Of a stretch of DNA of 64,000 bases, positions 10,722-22,461 are shown in pieces (position 1 is the first letter of the stretch; every line of letters begins with the position of its first letter). Below the pieces are notes generated by a model that was given only the letters and a program-made list of their open reading frames with translations, was not told the origin of the DNA and ran no database searches. A program made the position numbers and the translations under genes. This stretch comes from Zea mays. Lineage: Eukaryota; Streptophyta; Magnoliopsida; Poales; Poaceae. The DNA is taken from NCBI RefSeq assembly GCF_902167145.1, contig NC_050097.1, positions 232,581,034 through 232,645,033 on the forward strand, in the 5' to 3' direction.

Positions 10722-12767
10722 TTTCGGTACCCCTAGGCAAACCACCATATTTTGATGGTGAAGATTATTGCATGTGGAGTGATAAAATGAGGCACCATCT
10801 AACCTCACTCCACGAAAGTATTTGGGATATTGTTGAGTTTGGAGCATAGGCACCACAAGTGGGCGACAAGGACTACGACTCGGACGAGGCCGCCCAAATT
10901 AGGCACTTTAGTTCCCAAGCAACTTCTATACTCCTCGCCTCCTTGTGTCAAGAGGAATATAATAAAGTGCAAGGGTTGAAAAATGCCAAAGAAATTTGGG
11001 ACGTCCTCAAAACGGCGCACGAAGGGGACGAGGTGACTAAGATCACCAAGCGCGAAACGATCGAGGGAGAACTCGGTCGATTCGTCCTCAACAAAGGGGA
11101 AGAGCCGCAAGCAATGTACAACCGGCTCAATACGATGGTCAACCAAGTGTGCAACCTCGGGAGCACCAAGTGGGGTGACCATGAAATGGTCAAGGTTATT
11201 CTTAGATCTCTTGTTTTTCGTAATTCCACTCAAGTGCAACTAATCTGTGGAGATCCAAGATATAAACAGATGTCTCCTGAGGAAGTAATTGGCAAGTTTG
11301 TGAGCTTTGAACTTATGATCAAAGACTCCAAACACATTGTCAACTTGGAGTCAGGTGGCACCTCCACACCCGAGGTGCAACCCGTTGCATTCAAAGCAAC
11401 GGAAGAAAAGAAGGAGCAGTCTACACAAAGTAGACTTCCAATCGATGTCTCCAAGCTCGACAACGAGGAGATGGCTCTTATTATTAAGAGCTTTCGACAA
11501 ATACTCAAGCAAAGGAAGGGGAAGGACTACAAACCCTGTTCCAAGAGGGTGTGCTACCGGTGTGGTAAGTCCGGTCACTTTATAGCTAAATGTTCATATT
11601 CTAGTGACAGGGACGAAGACAAGAAGGGGAAGAAGAAGATGGAAAAGAAGAAGTACTACAAGAAGAAGGGCGACGAGGCGCACATGGGGCAGGAATGGGA
11701 CTCCGATGAGAGCTCCACCGACTCCTCCTCCGACGAGGACGCTGCAAACATCACCGTCAACAAGGGACTTCTCTTCCCCAACGTCGGTCACAAGTGTCTC
11801 ATGGCTAAGGACGGCAACAAGAAGGTATATTCTAGAGATACCCCCAAATACACTACATCTGATGATGAGGGTAGCTCTAGTGATGATAATGATGATTTAG
11901 TTTCTCTCTTTGCCAACCTTACCATGGACCAAAAGAAAAAAATTGAATGAATTAATAGAAACCATTAACGAGAAGGATGATCTCTTGGAATGCCAAGAGG
12001 ACTTGCTCGTTAAGGAAAACAAAAAAAACTAAATTGAAAAATGCTTATGCTCTAGAAGTAGAAAAATGTGAAAATTTGTCTAGAGAACTTAGCGTTTGCA
12101 ATGATACAATTTCCTGTCTTAGAAATGAAAATGCCATTTTAAATGCTAAGATAGAAGAATTGAATGTTTGCAAACCATCTACATCTACTGTTGAACATGT
12201 CACTATTTGCATTAGGTGTAGAGATGTTAATATTGAAGCTATTGATGATCACCTTGCCATGATTAAAAATCAAAATGATCACATAGCTACATTAAATGCT
12301 AAAATTACCAAGCATGAGCTAGAAAATGAAAATTTTAAATTTGCTAGAAGCATGCTCTATAATGGGAGACGCCCTGTCATTAAGGATGGGATTGGTTTCC
12401 AACAAGGAAGCCAAAACAACACCAAACTTAATGCCCCTAACAAATTTTCCAATTTTGTTAAGGGTAAGGCTCCCATGGTTCAGGATAGAGAGGGTTACAT
12501 TTTATATCCTGCAAACTATCCTGAGCATAAGATTAGAAAAATTCATGCTAAAAAACCTCACAATGTTTCTCACCATGCTTTTATGTATAGAAATGAGGCT
12601 TCTAGTTCCAGGCATTCCACTCATATCAATATGCCTAAAAAGAAAATTCCTAATGCATCAAATGAGCATAAAATTTCATTTAAAACTTTTAATGCTTCTT
12701 ACCCAAGGTACTTATTTCTAAAGTGAAAGGACCCAAGACCGTTTGGATACCTAAGAACAAGGCCTAA
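10722..12767 (+). pseudogene. Element C gag, main part
   Basis: It continues the 3864-4164 fragment. PLGKPPYFDGEDYCMWSDKM corresponds to the copia gag N-terminal domain of H. An in-frame TAG occurs at 10847-10849 (VEFGA*APQVG). The zinc knuckle CYRCGKSGHFIAKC lies near 11550-11595, followed by Lys-rich and Ser/Asp-rich segments. One extra base near 11944 shifts the frame (KKKIE* instead of KKKINELIETIN), and more breaks follow near 12030. A coiled-coil-like part runs to 12726, and gag ends at TAA 12765-12767 (KNKA*), the same place as in H. Confidence 0.85.
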
Positions 12768-12780
12768 AATTGTTTTGTAG

Positions 12781-15700
12781 GTTTATGCATCCAGTGGATC
12801 AAGTTGGATAATCGATAGTGGGTGCACAAACCACATGACAGGGGAGAAAAGGATGTTCTCCTCATACGATAAAAATGAAGATCCCCAACAAGCTATCACA
12901 TTCGGGGATGAAAATCAAGGTTTGGTCAAAGGTTTGGGTAAAATTGCTATATCTCTTGACCATTCTATTTCCAATGTTTTTCTTGTAGATTCTTTAGATC
13001 ACAACTTGCTTTCAGTTTCTCAATTATGCAAAATGGGCTACAATTGTCTATTCACTGATGTAGGTGTTACTGTCTTTAGAAGAAGTGATGATTCAATAGC
13101 ATTTAAGGGAGTGTTAGATGGTCAGCTATACTTGGTTGATTTTAATGATAACAAAGATGAACTAGACACTTGCTTAATTGCTAAGACTAATATGGGCTAG
13201 CTCTGGCATCGCCAACTCGCTCATGTTGGGATGAAGAATCTTCACAAACTTCTAAAGGGAGAGCACATTTTAGGACTAACCGATGTTCATTTTGAGAAAG
13301 ACAGGATTTGTAGCGCATGCCAAGCAAGGAAGCAAGTTGGAGCTCATCATCCACACAAGAACATCATGACTACTGATAGGCTACTTGAGCTACTCCACAT
13401 GGATCTATTCGGCCCGATCGCTTACATAAGCATCGGCGGGAGTAAGTATTATCTTGTGATTGTGGATGATTATTCTCGCTTCACTTGGGTATTCGTTTTG
13501 CAGGAAAAATCTCAAACCCAAGAGACCCTAAAAAGATTCTTAAGATGGGCTCAAAATGAGTTCGGGTTGAGAATCAAAAATATTAGAAGCGACAATGGAA
13601 CGGAGTTCAAGAACTCTCAAATTGAAGGATTTCTTGAGGAGGAGGGCATCAAGCATGAGTTACCTTCTCCCTACACACCTCAACAAAATGGTGTAGTGGA
13701 GAGGAAAAATAGAACTCTATTGGACATGGCAAGGACCATGCTTGATGAATACAAGACTCCGGACCATTTTTGGGCGGAAGCGATTAACATCGCTTGCTAC
13801 TCCGTCAACCGGTTATATCTTCATCGAATCTTCAAGAACATCATATGAACTCCTCACCAGTAAAAAGCCCAAAGTTTCTTACTTTAGAGTTTTTGGGAGC
13901 AAATGCTTTATTCTTATTAAAAGAGGTAGAAATTCTAAATTTGCTCCTAATGCAGTAGAAGGCTTTTTACTTGATTATGACTCAAACACAAGGGCATATA
14001 GAGTCTTCAACAAGTCCACTAGATTAGTTGAAGTTTCTTGTGACATTGTGTTTGATGAGACTAATGGCTCCCAAGTGGAGCAAGTTGATCTTGATGAACT
14101 AGATGATGAAGAGGCTCCATGTGTCGCACTAAGGAACATGTCCATTGGGGATGTGTGTCCAAAACAATCCAAAGAGCCTCTGCAAGCACAAGATCAATCA
14201 TCATCTTCCATACAAGCACCTCCACCAACTCAAGATGAGGATCAGGCTCAAGAAGAAGAGAATGAAGATCAAGATGATGAGCCACCTCAGGAGGAGGACA
14301 TTGATCAAGGGGGAGATGAAGATGATCAAGACAAGGAAGATGAACAAGAAATTCAGGATCAAAGACCACCACACCCAAGAGTCCACCAAGCAATTCATAG
14401 AGATCACCATGTTAACTCCATTCTTGGTGACATTCATAAGGGGGTCACCACTAGATCTCGAGTTGCTCATTTCTGTGAACATTACTCTTTTGTGTCTTCT
14501 ATTGAGCCATAAAGGGTAGAGGATGCACTAAGAGATCCGGACTGGGTGGTGGGAATGCAAGAGGAGCTCAACAACTTCACAAGGAATGAGGTATGGCATT
14601 TAGTTCCACGTCCTAACCAAAATGTTGTAGGTACCAAGTGGGTATTCTGCAACAAGCAAGATGAGCATGGTGTGGTGACTAGGAACAAAGCCCAACTTGT
14701 TGCAAAAGGTTATTCACAAGTCGAAGGTTTGAATTTTGATGAAACCTATGCACCCCTAGCTAGGCTTGAGTCAATTCGTATATTACTTGCCTATGATACT
14801 TACCATGGCTTTAAGCTTTATCAAATGGACGTGAAAAGTGCCTTTCTTAATGGCCCTATCAAGGAAGAGGTCTATGTTGAGCAACCACCCGACTTTGAAG
14901 ATAGTGAGTATCCTAACCATGTGTATAAGCTCTCAAAGGAGCTTTATGGGCTCAAGCAAGCCCCAAGAGCATGGTATGAATGCCTGAGAGACTTTCTTAT
15001 CACTAATGGCTTCAAAGTTGGAAAAGTAGATCCTACTCTCTTCACTAAAACTATTGCTAAAGACTTGTTTATATGCCAAATTTATGTTGATGACATTATA
15101 TTTGGGTCTACTAACAAGTCATCTTGTGAAGAGTTTAGTAGGATTATGATACAGAATTCGAGATGTCAATGATGTGGGAGTTGAAGTGTTTCCTTGGATT
15201 TCAAATCAAGCAACTCCAAGAGGGCACCTTCATCAGCCAAACTAAGTACATTCAAGATATACTCAAGAAGTTTAGAATGAAGAATGGCAAACCCATCAAG
15301 ACACCCATGAGAACCAATGGGCATCTCGACCTCGACACCGAAGGTAAATCCGTAGATCAAAAGGTATATCAGTCGATGATAGGTTCTTTACTCTACTTAT
15401 GTGCATCTCGATCGGATATTATGCTTTCAGTATGCATGTGTGCAAGGTTCCAGGCAAATCCTAAGGAAGTTCACCTTAGGGTCGTGAAAAGAATCATGAG
15501 GTATTTAGTTTACACTCCTAAGTTTGGGCTTTAGTACCCCAAGGGATCTACCTTTGATTTAATTGGGAATTCCGATGCCGATTATGCTGGATGTAAAATT
15601 GACAGGAAGAGCACATCAGGGACTTGTCAGTTTCTAGGGAGATCCCTGGTGTCTTGGGCTTCAAAGAAACAAAACTCAGTAGCTCTATCCACCACCGAAG

Positions 15701-16035
15701 CCGAGTATATTGATGCAGGACACTGTTGTGCACAATTACTCTGGATGAGGCAAACCCTTAGAGACTATTGCTACAAGTTGAGCAAAGTCCCTCTACTATG
15801 TGATAATGAGAGTGCCATCTGCATGACGGAAAATCCCGTTGAACACAGCCGCACTAAGCACATAGACATCCGGTATCACATTCTCAGAGATCACCAACAA
15901 AAGGGGGATATCAAAATTGCTTATGTTAATACCCACAACCAATTAGCCAATATCTTTACCAAGCCACTAGATTAGAAGACTTTTAGCAAACTTAGGAATG
16001 AGCTAAATATACTTGATTCTCGTAACTTTGATTGA
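12781..16035 (+). pseudogene. Element C pol: protease, integrase, RT, RNase H
   Basis: It starts [20 protein letters not shown] (protease), 13 bases after the gag stop and in the +1 frame, exactly as in H. It contains the pre-integrase domain (LWHRQLAHVG), integrase ([28 protein letters not shown]), RT ([24 protein letters not shown]) and RNase H ([22 protein letters not shown]). Breaks: TAG 13198-13200 (TGG in the family), frameshift near 13840, TAA near 14510, frameshift near 15165, TAG near 15532, and TAG near 15973. It ends LDSRNFD* at 16033-16035. The many lesions show it is long inactive. Confidence 0.88.
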
Positions 16036-16378
16036 AACATTGCACACATAGCTAGTATATATACCTTTGATCATGTCTCTTTCATTTGGTACAAATGCAT
16101 ATCTCTTATTCTTCTTGTGCCAAAGCTAAGACTAATGTGCTTTCAAGTATGTTTAGTCTTAGATTGAAAGGGAAATGGAGTATTTGGCAAAGACAAAGCT
16201 TCCACTCCAACTCTGACGGTATCATGTATCCTTTGTCATTACTCATGTAACTCTCAATTGGTATGACCCTTCACTCATATTTCTTTTATCAATAGGGAGA
16301 AAGTATTAGCCCAAAAAAGGGAGAAAATTCAAAAAGGGCTCTCAAGTTCTTTGTTTTTGGCGATTAATGCCAAAGGGG
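16036..16378 (+). other. Element C 3' UTR remnant, ends at a deletion junction
   Basis: It resembles H's 3' UTR (pairs such as GGCGATTAATGCCAAAGGGG against GGTGCTTGATGCCAAAGGGG). Similarity stops at 16378, where D's LTR sequence (TTTACTAGTGTGTGCATT) starts without that LTR's first 400 bp. No gene. Confidence 0.75.
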
Positions 16379-16397
16379 TTTACTAGTGTGTGCATTT

Positions 16398-16440
<43 letters not shown>

Positions 16441-19400
16441 GAAATACAGTAATATCCTAATTTTGGATTAAGGACTAAATTGCCAATTAGATGTTGGAGA
16501 GATGGAAAATAACATATTGTGTAAATAAAATAAACATATAATAAATATAATTTCTCCATACTGATATTTGGATTCAGGAGGGTAACCTAAGTATGAATTT
16601 CATAGATATGAATTCAAATTTGAAACCTAAATATGAAAATGGGAGAAATAGGAAGATGAAATGAAAAAGAAAGAAAGAAAACAGAAAATAAAACAAAAGA
16701 AAAGGTTCACCTCCACTGCATGGGCCGATTTCGCCTCTGCCAGCCCACCTAAACCCCGCTCTGGCCCAGCTCCTCCTCTCCTGGCGTCACATTGACAGAT
16801 GGGGCCAAGGTGTCAGCCCTCCTCCTGGGAACCACGACCTAGTCTAGGTCACCTACTTGCAGGGCCCACCGGTCGGATTGAGTTCTTCAGGCGCGTGCTC
16901 GTGTTGGCTCGCTGGCGCATGGGGCCCACTGGTCATCGGGTGAGATCTGCTGCGAGCTCGTCTTCATCCTCCCGTGAATACCGCGGACTCGCGCCCACTC
17001 ATCACCTCCGCTCTGAGCGTCGCGTTGGCCGGATGTAACCGCCACGCGAGCTCCTGCGCCGGGGGTTAGCCAACCACCTGGGAGCGTGGGCTATAAGCTC
17101 GGGCATCGTCTTCCTCGTGCGGATTTTGGACGAGCTAACGACCCGAACCTCGTCAACCCCCCGGCCGATTTGGACGTGGTTGTTGCGCCGTCGCCACGAC
17201 CTACAAAACTGAGCCCCGCCTCCTGCTCAACTGCCTTGCTTCGTCACTAGGGATGCCGCGACACCGAGAAAGAGAGGGAAATAAATAGGCGAGAGAGAGA
17301 GAGTCAGAGAGGGCCGCCGCCGGAGATCTCCGCCCATGGTGGCAAACCATCCTCGACGTGTGGACCTGGGGCTTCAGGGTTGCACGTGGAGCATACACGA
17401 TGGGGTGCCCATGACCAGGGAGCGTTGAAGACACCGGAATTTCTCGCCGGAGTAGCATCTTCACCGCTGGGCCGCCCCTCAACGATGCCAGGCCCCTACG
17501 CTGCATATCTCGAGGTGAGGGTACCACTATCGTTTTGACCTTGGTGCCCTCTGCGTGTTGCACTTCATTTCGCGTGAATCCTCGTACTGGAGCGCTTGGA
17601 CGGGCTACTCCGGCGTCACCTCCACCGTAGGGAGTGGGCGGACCGCTGTCGTGGCCGTGTCTGGGGGACGAGATCATCTGGGGCCATTGATCTATTAGCG
17701 TGCGGATGAGATTTGGATGGGCTGAGAACCGTTGGATGTGGACGGGCGGCTCAGATTGAGCATAGGAGTAACTTTTCTGCGCATTGTATCTGAATCGTCG
17801 ATCGGGGAATCGAGGACCAGGGATGAAATGCAGACGTGGTTGGTTTCGGGCCGTGGATCCTTGATCCTATGGCCATGGATGCATATGGATTCATAAAATG
17901 GTATAGTCCAATCTGAACCGTAGACTTCTAATCTGGCGGCCCAGAGCAGTCCTTACCCTTTCGGCCATGCTCTTTTGCATATGAGCCCCTTCCCTTTTCA
18001 CAAATGAACCCGCGGTCCACTGCGGAATTAGCCTGAGTCTAGGAAACCTTGCACAGAGGCCCTTGTTGTTCTCTGTTTTTGTGCGAGAAGTCCAGGGAGC
18101 AGAGAAAATAATTAAATAAATATAGAAAATGATTCTTAGTATATGAATAATTCCATAAACTCATTTTATTCATAGAAAATTCGTACTAACTCCTTTTTAG
18201 TCCATTTCAGTTTCTAAAATTTTGTAATAACATAGTGTATCCATTAGTACCAATGTTTTGACATAAAAGTCACATTAAAATTTATTTCCTAACTAATCTT
18301 ATATCAAATACATAAAATCTTTGGGAATTCATAACTTCCTCATTTTAATCCCAAATTGACCCGTTCAAGTTGTGTTAGTCTCGTATAAATATTTACTATG
18401 CAATAACAACATTTATTATATCATGTCTCATTATTTTATAATTAGATCTGTATTTACCTTATGTTGGTTAGTCTTGTTAATCTGCTCATCTACTAAAATA
18501 TGATCTATGTCAATTAATAATTTATATTAAAGTTGAATTAATTACTACTATAGGTTACCTTTTCTCTGGATTATAAAATAAACATAGAACCTGGTGTTAA
18601 TCATTTATTCACATCATAACTTGATGACCACAATTCCGATCTTAGTAGTTCTCGATCCCACGATCTTGTACCTTCGCGTAGATCATTATTATGCAGTTTG
18701 TTCTTATGTATGGTGTGATGTTAATTTTGTCTATACCATGTTTGTTTGTATTGCTACGACTAGCAGTGAGGTCACGAGAATCTGAGGATCATCCAGGTAC
18801 CTAGAATCTCAAGTCCCAGGTAAGTTGTGCCCTTGATCCACTTTTGTTACCCAATAATATTCTTTATTATCACTATTCAATGTATAGGTTTAATTTTGAT
18901 GGGTCCCAATAGGTCACCCTAGTCTGTTTATCCTTTTTACCTTGTTACCCCTGAATCACATGGGTAGTTTTTGCTATTGCTTTATATGGTTTTGGGATTA
19001 TTATTTCATTATATCCATGTTCCAAGTATTTTGTTATTCTATTTATGTTCATGTCAAGATCATTAATGTTAATTGGAACATGGAGCTTAACTTGAGAAAC
19101 ACGTGCCACCACAAGGGTGGAATGGGATGCCCTTGGCTGACTAATTAGGAAAGCTAGTTGAAGACTACCTTACCCGAAAGGGGCAAGGGCAGTAGGGGAG
19201 TTGCATGCAAGGAGGTTCTCGGGTTGATTTTGCTGCGATGGCGGTCAGACGGGGGATTCTTGCAAGTGCTCTTCCCATAAACTGTAGCGGGTTTTCGGAA
19301 GCTAGTGAAACTTTCTAAAGGCCTCGTAGTGGATCCCTAGCCATTCACCTCGGTAGTGTCTAAGGGCCTTGCAAACCCTGGCGACATGGGATACACAACT

Positions 19401-20040
19401 TGTGGGTACAGGGTACAACCTCTGCAGAGTGTAAAACTGGTATACTAGCCGAGCTCACGGTCATGAGCAGCTCAGGACTCTCGCATGATTAAATTATGGA
19501 ACCTAAATTCAATTTTTCATTTGCATTTGCATGGGTTTATTATTAATTTTGTTCTATTATTATTATTATGGTTTGGTATTTACTTACAATTAGTAACTGC
19601 TAATAAAATTTTGACCAACTTATTAAAAGCAATGCTCAGCTTTAACCCCTACTGTTGATCAGCTTTACACACTATATGAACTCCCACCTTTGGTGAGTTC
19701 ATGCCACATTATTCCCCACAACTTGTTGAGCGATGAACATGTCTGAGCTCACCCTTGTTGTCTCACACCCCCCCACAGGAGAAGATCAGGTGGTTCAAGA
19801 GGAGCCACATATCGAGGAGTTCGTTTCGATCTAGGTGGTGTCTCCCAGTTGACTTTCTGGCGCCAAGGACGATCTTTAGTTTGTTTTATATTTACCTTTA
19901 TTTTGTAAGACTTCTACTATGTAATAAATACTCTGATTATTGTGACATTTATCTCTATACACTCTGTTATTTATATGTTGTCTTCTTTGGCGCATGTATG
20001 AGATGCACCCGGCTTTGTCCCTTAAAGCCCGGGTGTGACA
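16379..20040 (+). repeat. Element D 5' LTR, 5'-truncated
   Basis: It aligns with 22863-26329 at about 98% by eye. It has an AT-rich start, a GC-rich block (16,730-17,720) with no credible gene, then an AT-rich block with a GC-balanced tail, ending GGGTGTGACA at 20040. Relative to the 3' copy it has about 170 extra bases around 17365-17560 and a longer AAT microsatellite. Open frames in the GC-rich part (e.g. 17201-17677) are not conserved between the two copies and are rejected as genes. Confidence 0.85.
16399..16440 (+). repeat. AAT microsatellite
   Basis: About 14 uninterrupted AAT/TAA triplets in the D 5' LTR. The 3' LTR has only a few at 22882-22895, so it expanded, or contracted, after insertion. 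Confidence 0.95.
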
Positions 20041-20044
20041 GAAG

Positions 20045-20056
20045 TGGTATCAAAGG
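20045..20056 (+). other. Element D primer-binding site
   Basis: TGGTATCAAAGG, four bases after the LTR end, is an initiator-Met-tRNA type PBS. The leader (GAAG before it, AATGTTGACT after) mirrors A's leader on the opposite strand at 26330-26356. Confidence 0.8.
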
Positions 20057-21993
20057 AATGTTGACTGTAGGACGAAACCTAGATAGAAATGGACAAAACC
20101 CTTATCTACTTAGCTTACTCTGATTCTTTCTATACTTATCTTGATCCCGTTTCGCCTTCTATTGTTCTACTCTGATTAACCTTACCTTTGCTACTCTGAT
20201 TCTTTTCTAAACTTTATTAATCCTTTCTCATCTATTTCTGCTTTACTCTGATTATTCTTACCTTTTCCTTCTAAAGACATATGTGGGTTTCACACTTTAA
20301 AATCATGTGCCTAAAGTGACTTTTAGGAATATGAGACCTACTCTTAGGAACACAAATAAAACTATTTTTATAGTTATCTATACGCTTGAGTGTTTGTTCT
20401 TATGATACTTGTTTGATTTGGATCTTTGATTGAGTGTGATGAGCCGTGGAGTAATGTCCACAATTACATCTACATATACGTATAGATATAAATAAATAAA
20501 ATTCATGAGATAACTAAACAACTTATATTATCCTCCATTAAAGTGTATCTATTTTAAATGGATCCTTCTTACCTTAAAAGATTCTCTCTCACTTTAATGG
20601 ACCCTTCTTAACTTAGAGGAATCTATCTTATCCTAATAGGTTCATCTTGTGTAAAAAAATTCCTCTTAAATTGTTTATAAGATAAACTAGACCAACTAAA
20701 AGTACTCCCATTAGATTATATCAAATAGATCCATCTTATCTTGGAAGGTTCTCCCTTATCTAAATAGATCCATCTTATCTTAAAAGACTATCTCTCTTAT
20801 CTTAATAGATCCATCTTATCTTAAAAGATTCTTTCTTACCTTAATAGGTTCATCTTATCTCAAAAGATTTTATCTTACCCTAATAGATCTAACTAATCTC
20901 AGAAGATTCTATCTTATTCTTAGAGATTCATCTTGTCCTAATAAGCATACTTATCTCCACCACTTTGCTTATCTCATAATAGTGTAACACACATGATCTA
21001 TTCCAAAATAAAATAAGTAGATCTTATCCAGTCTAATCTAATTACACCAATTCAATTCTGATCCCATCTAATCTGATCAGATCTAATCTAATGGATAAAC
21101 ATGATAGATAATACTGGGAAAATAGATTAGACCATATTCCAAAAAAAAGAGTTTTAAATCTAAACTGGTGTCTTAGACCAACTCGTCCATGAAATCACGA
21201 CCTAGACTATGTTATAGGTTGCCCAACCCATCTATCCCAAAAGCAAAGTAAAACTCTGTTTAATCTACGTACCCCACGTACCTACAAGTGTTCTCCCAAC
21301 TCGGATAATGGCATCTAACACCACGACTGATGGTCCCTAATTCAGACTCCCAAAGGAAGCTCGAGTCTGCCTTAGTACACTCATTTTATGTCAACACTCA
21401 CCAAGTAGCTAAAACATGACGTACCCTTGTTCCTATACCACACCTGCTAATGGCATAAAAAGGAATTTCAGGTGTATAAAAAAATACTATAATTTATAAA
21501 GATAAAGTCAGCTTGATATGCTTAACTAAATGATATTCTTAAATAGGCTTATGAAATCTATTGTGATCTAATCCAATGTGGTCTGCTTAAACAGATTAGT
21601 GGTACTTGGACCCTTCTAGCCAGGTGTTAACTTAACTTAGCACATTAGATTAACTCAACCATGAGCTAACCCAACCCATAAAGTCATGATGAATGGTATA
21701 ATCTATCTATCCCTACCTTACATCAAACGAACTTTTGACCTACAACATGAAGACTATCTCATCTTGACAAAATGTTATACTACCTTTGGATATTCACCTT
21801 ATACAGCTAGTTACCCCAATCCGGACATAAAACAAAGATTAAGCCCTGTTAAAGAATCTTCAGATCATAACCGGTTAATAGCCTATTCATTCTGCTGACC
21901 AAATAATTTCCTCGCAAAACTATTTTGCCATATGCTTCTAACTCTCATGGTCAATACCAGGAAGGGAAGATTATCAGACAATAGCGAAAAGAA
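20057..21993 (+). other. Element D leader, noncoding
   Basis: 1.9 kb of AT-rich DNA without a supported ORF. It contains polypyrimidine-rich TACTCTGATT repeats (20110-20260) and a degenerate tandem array at 20561-20950. A 70-codon open frame at 21686-21898 shows no recognisable domain. Confidence 0.7.
20561..20950 (+). repeat. Degenerate tandem repeat, about 38 bp unit
   Basis: About nine or ten imperfect copies of a unit with the core AATAGATCCATCTTATCTTA followed by AAAGATTCTCTC. The copies diverge and vary in length. It lies in the untranslated leader of D. Confidence 0.75.
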
Positions 21994-22263
21994 ATGAATC
22001 CTCCAAATCCTCCACCAGTTGGAATCGATCAAGTGGTTACCACCCAAACGATGATAATACAACAAATGGCAAACATGGTCACCGAATTGCAAAATCGGAT
22101 AAGACAAGAATACGAGGAAATACGCCAGGATCGGCTGGAGATACGTCGAGAAATAAGGCAAGCACAGTTGGAAAGACAACGACAACAACGCCCACTACCT
22201 ACTCCACCACCACCAGCTCCACCAAGCTACATAAATATAAATATATATTATTACTATTTGTAA
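21994..22263 (+). pseudogene. Element D gag N-terminal stub
   Basis: ATG 21994 opens MNPPNPPPVGIDQVV, followed by a Gln/Arg/Glu-rich helix-forming segment and a proline stretch, an arrangement typical of the N-terminus of Tekay-type gag. It loses sense after PPAPPSY, where AT-rich 3' UTR-like sequence takes over. The rest of gag and all pol are missing, so this looks like an internal deletion. It is 89 residues, far shorter than a real gag. Confidence 0.6.
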
Positions 22264-22446
22264 GACCTAAATGTTACTTAGTTAGTAATTGATATGATAC
22301 TATTTTAGGAAGAATAATAAGGTCTAATTAACCCCATGTGTTGCTAATAAATTATGCATCATGCCAAGATTCTTGTTTGTGCATATGTGTTGAGACAATA
22401 TGTGTATACACCCTTTCCTTATAAATCTCGAGGACAAGATTTCTGT

Positions 22447-22461
22447 TAAGGGGGTAGGATT
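22447..22461 (+). other. Element D polypurine tract
   Basis: TTAAGGGGGTAGGAT directly before the 3' LTR start TGTAAGGCCC. It matches A's tract at 489-504. Confidence 0.8.

Larger units (their letters stand above)
2569..16378 (+). mobile_element. Element C: Opie/Ji-like Ty1-copia, decayed, interrupted by B
   Basis: C starts with TGAAAGGGAAATGG at 2569, inside A's pol, after the possible TSD GCAAT (2564-2568). The order is 5' LTR, PBS, gag (split by B), pol, 3' UTR, the same as the intact element H with matching proteins. C has many stops and frameshifts. Its 3' LTR is missing: similarity to copia 3' UTR ends at 16378, where D's truncated LTR begins, so the second TSD copy cannot be checked. 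Confidence 0.85.

Noticed and set aside
17201..17677. GC-rich 158-codon minus frame in D's 5' LTR, with a partial counterpart at 23504-23869
   Set aside because: It is inside an LTR, is not preserved between the two LTR copies (about 170 bp indel changes it) and matches no family.
18942..19148. Identical 68-codon frames at 18942-19148 and 25231-25437
   Set aside because: The identity follows from the LTR pair of D; the peptide is short, Trp/Phe/Cys-rich and lacks any recognisable family. Recent LTR identity alone is not evidence for coding.
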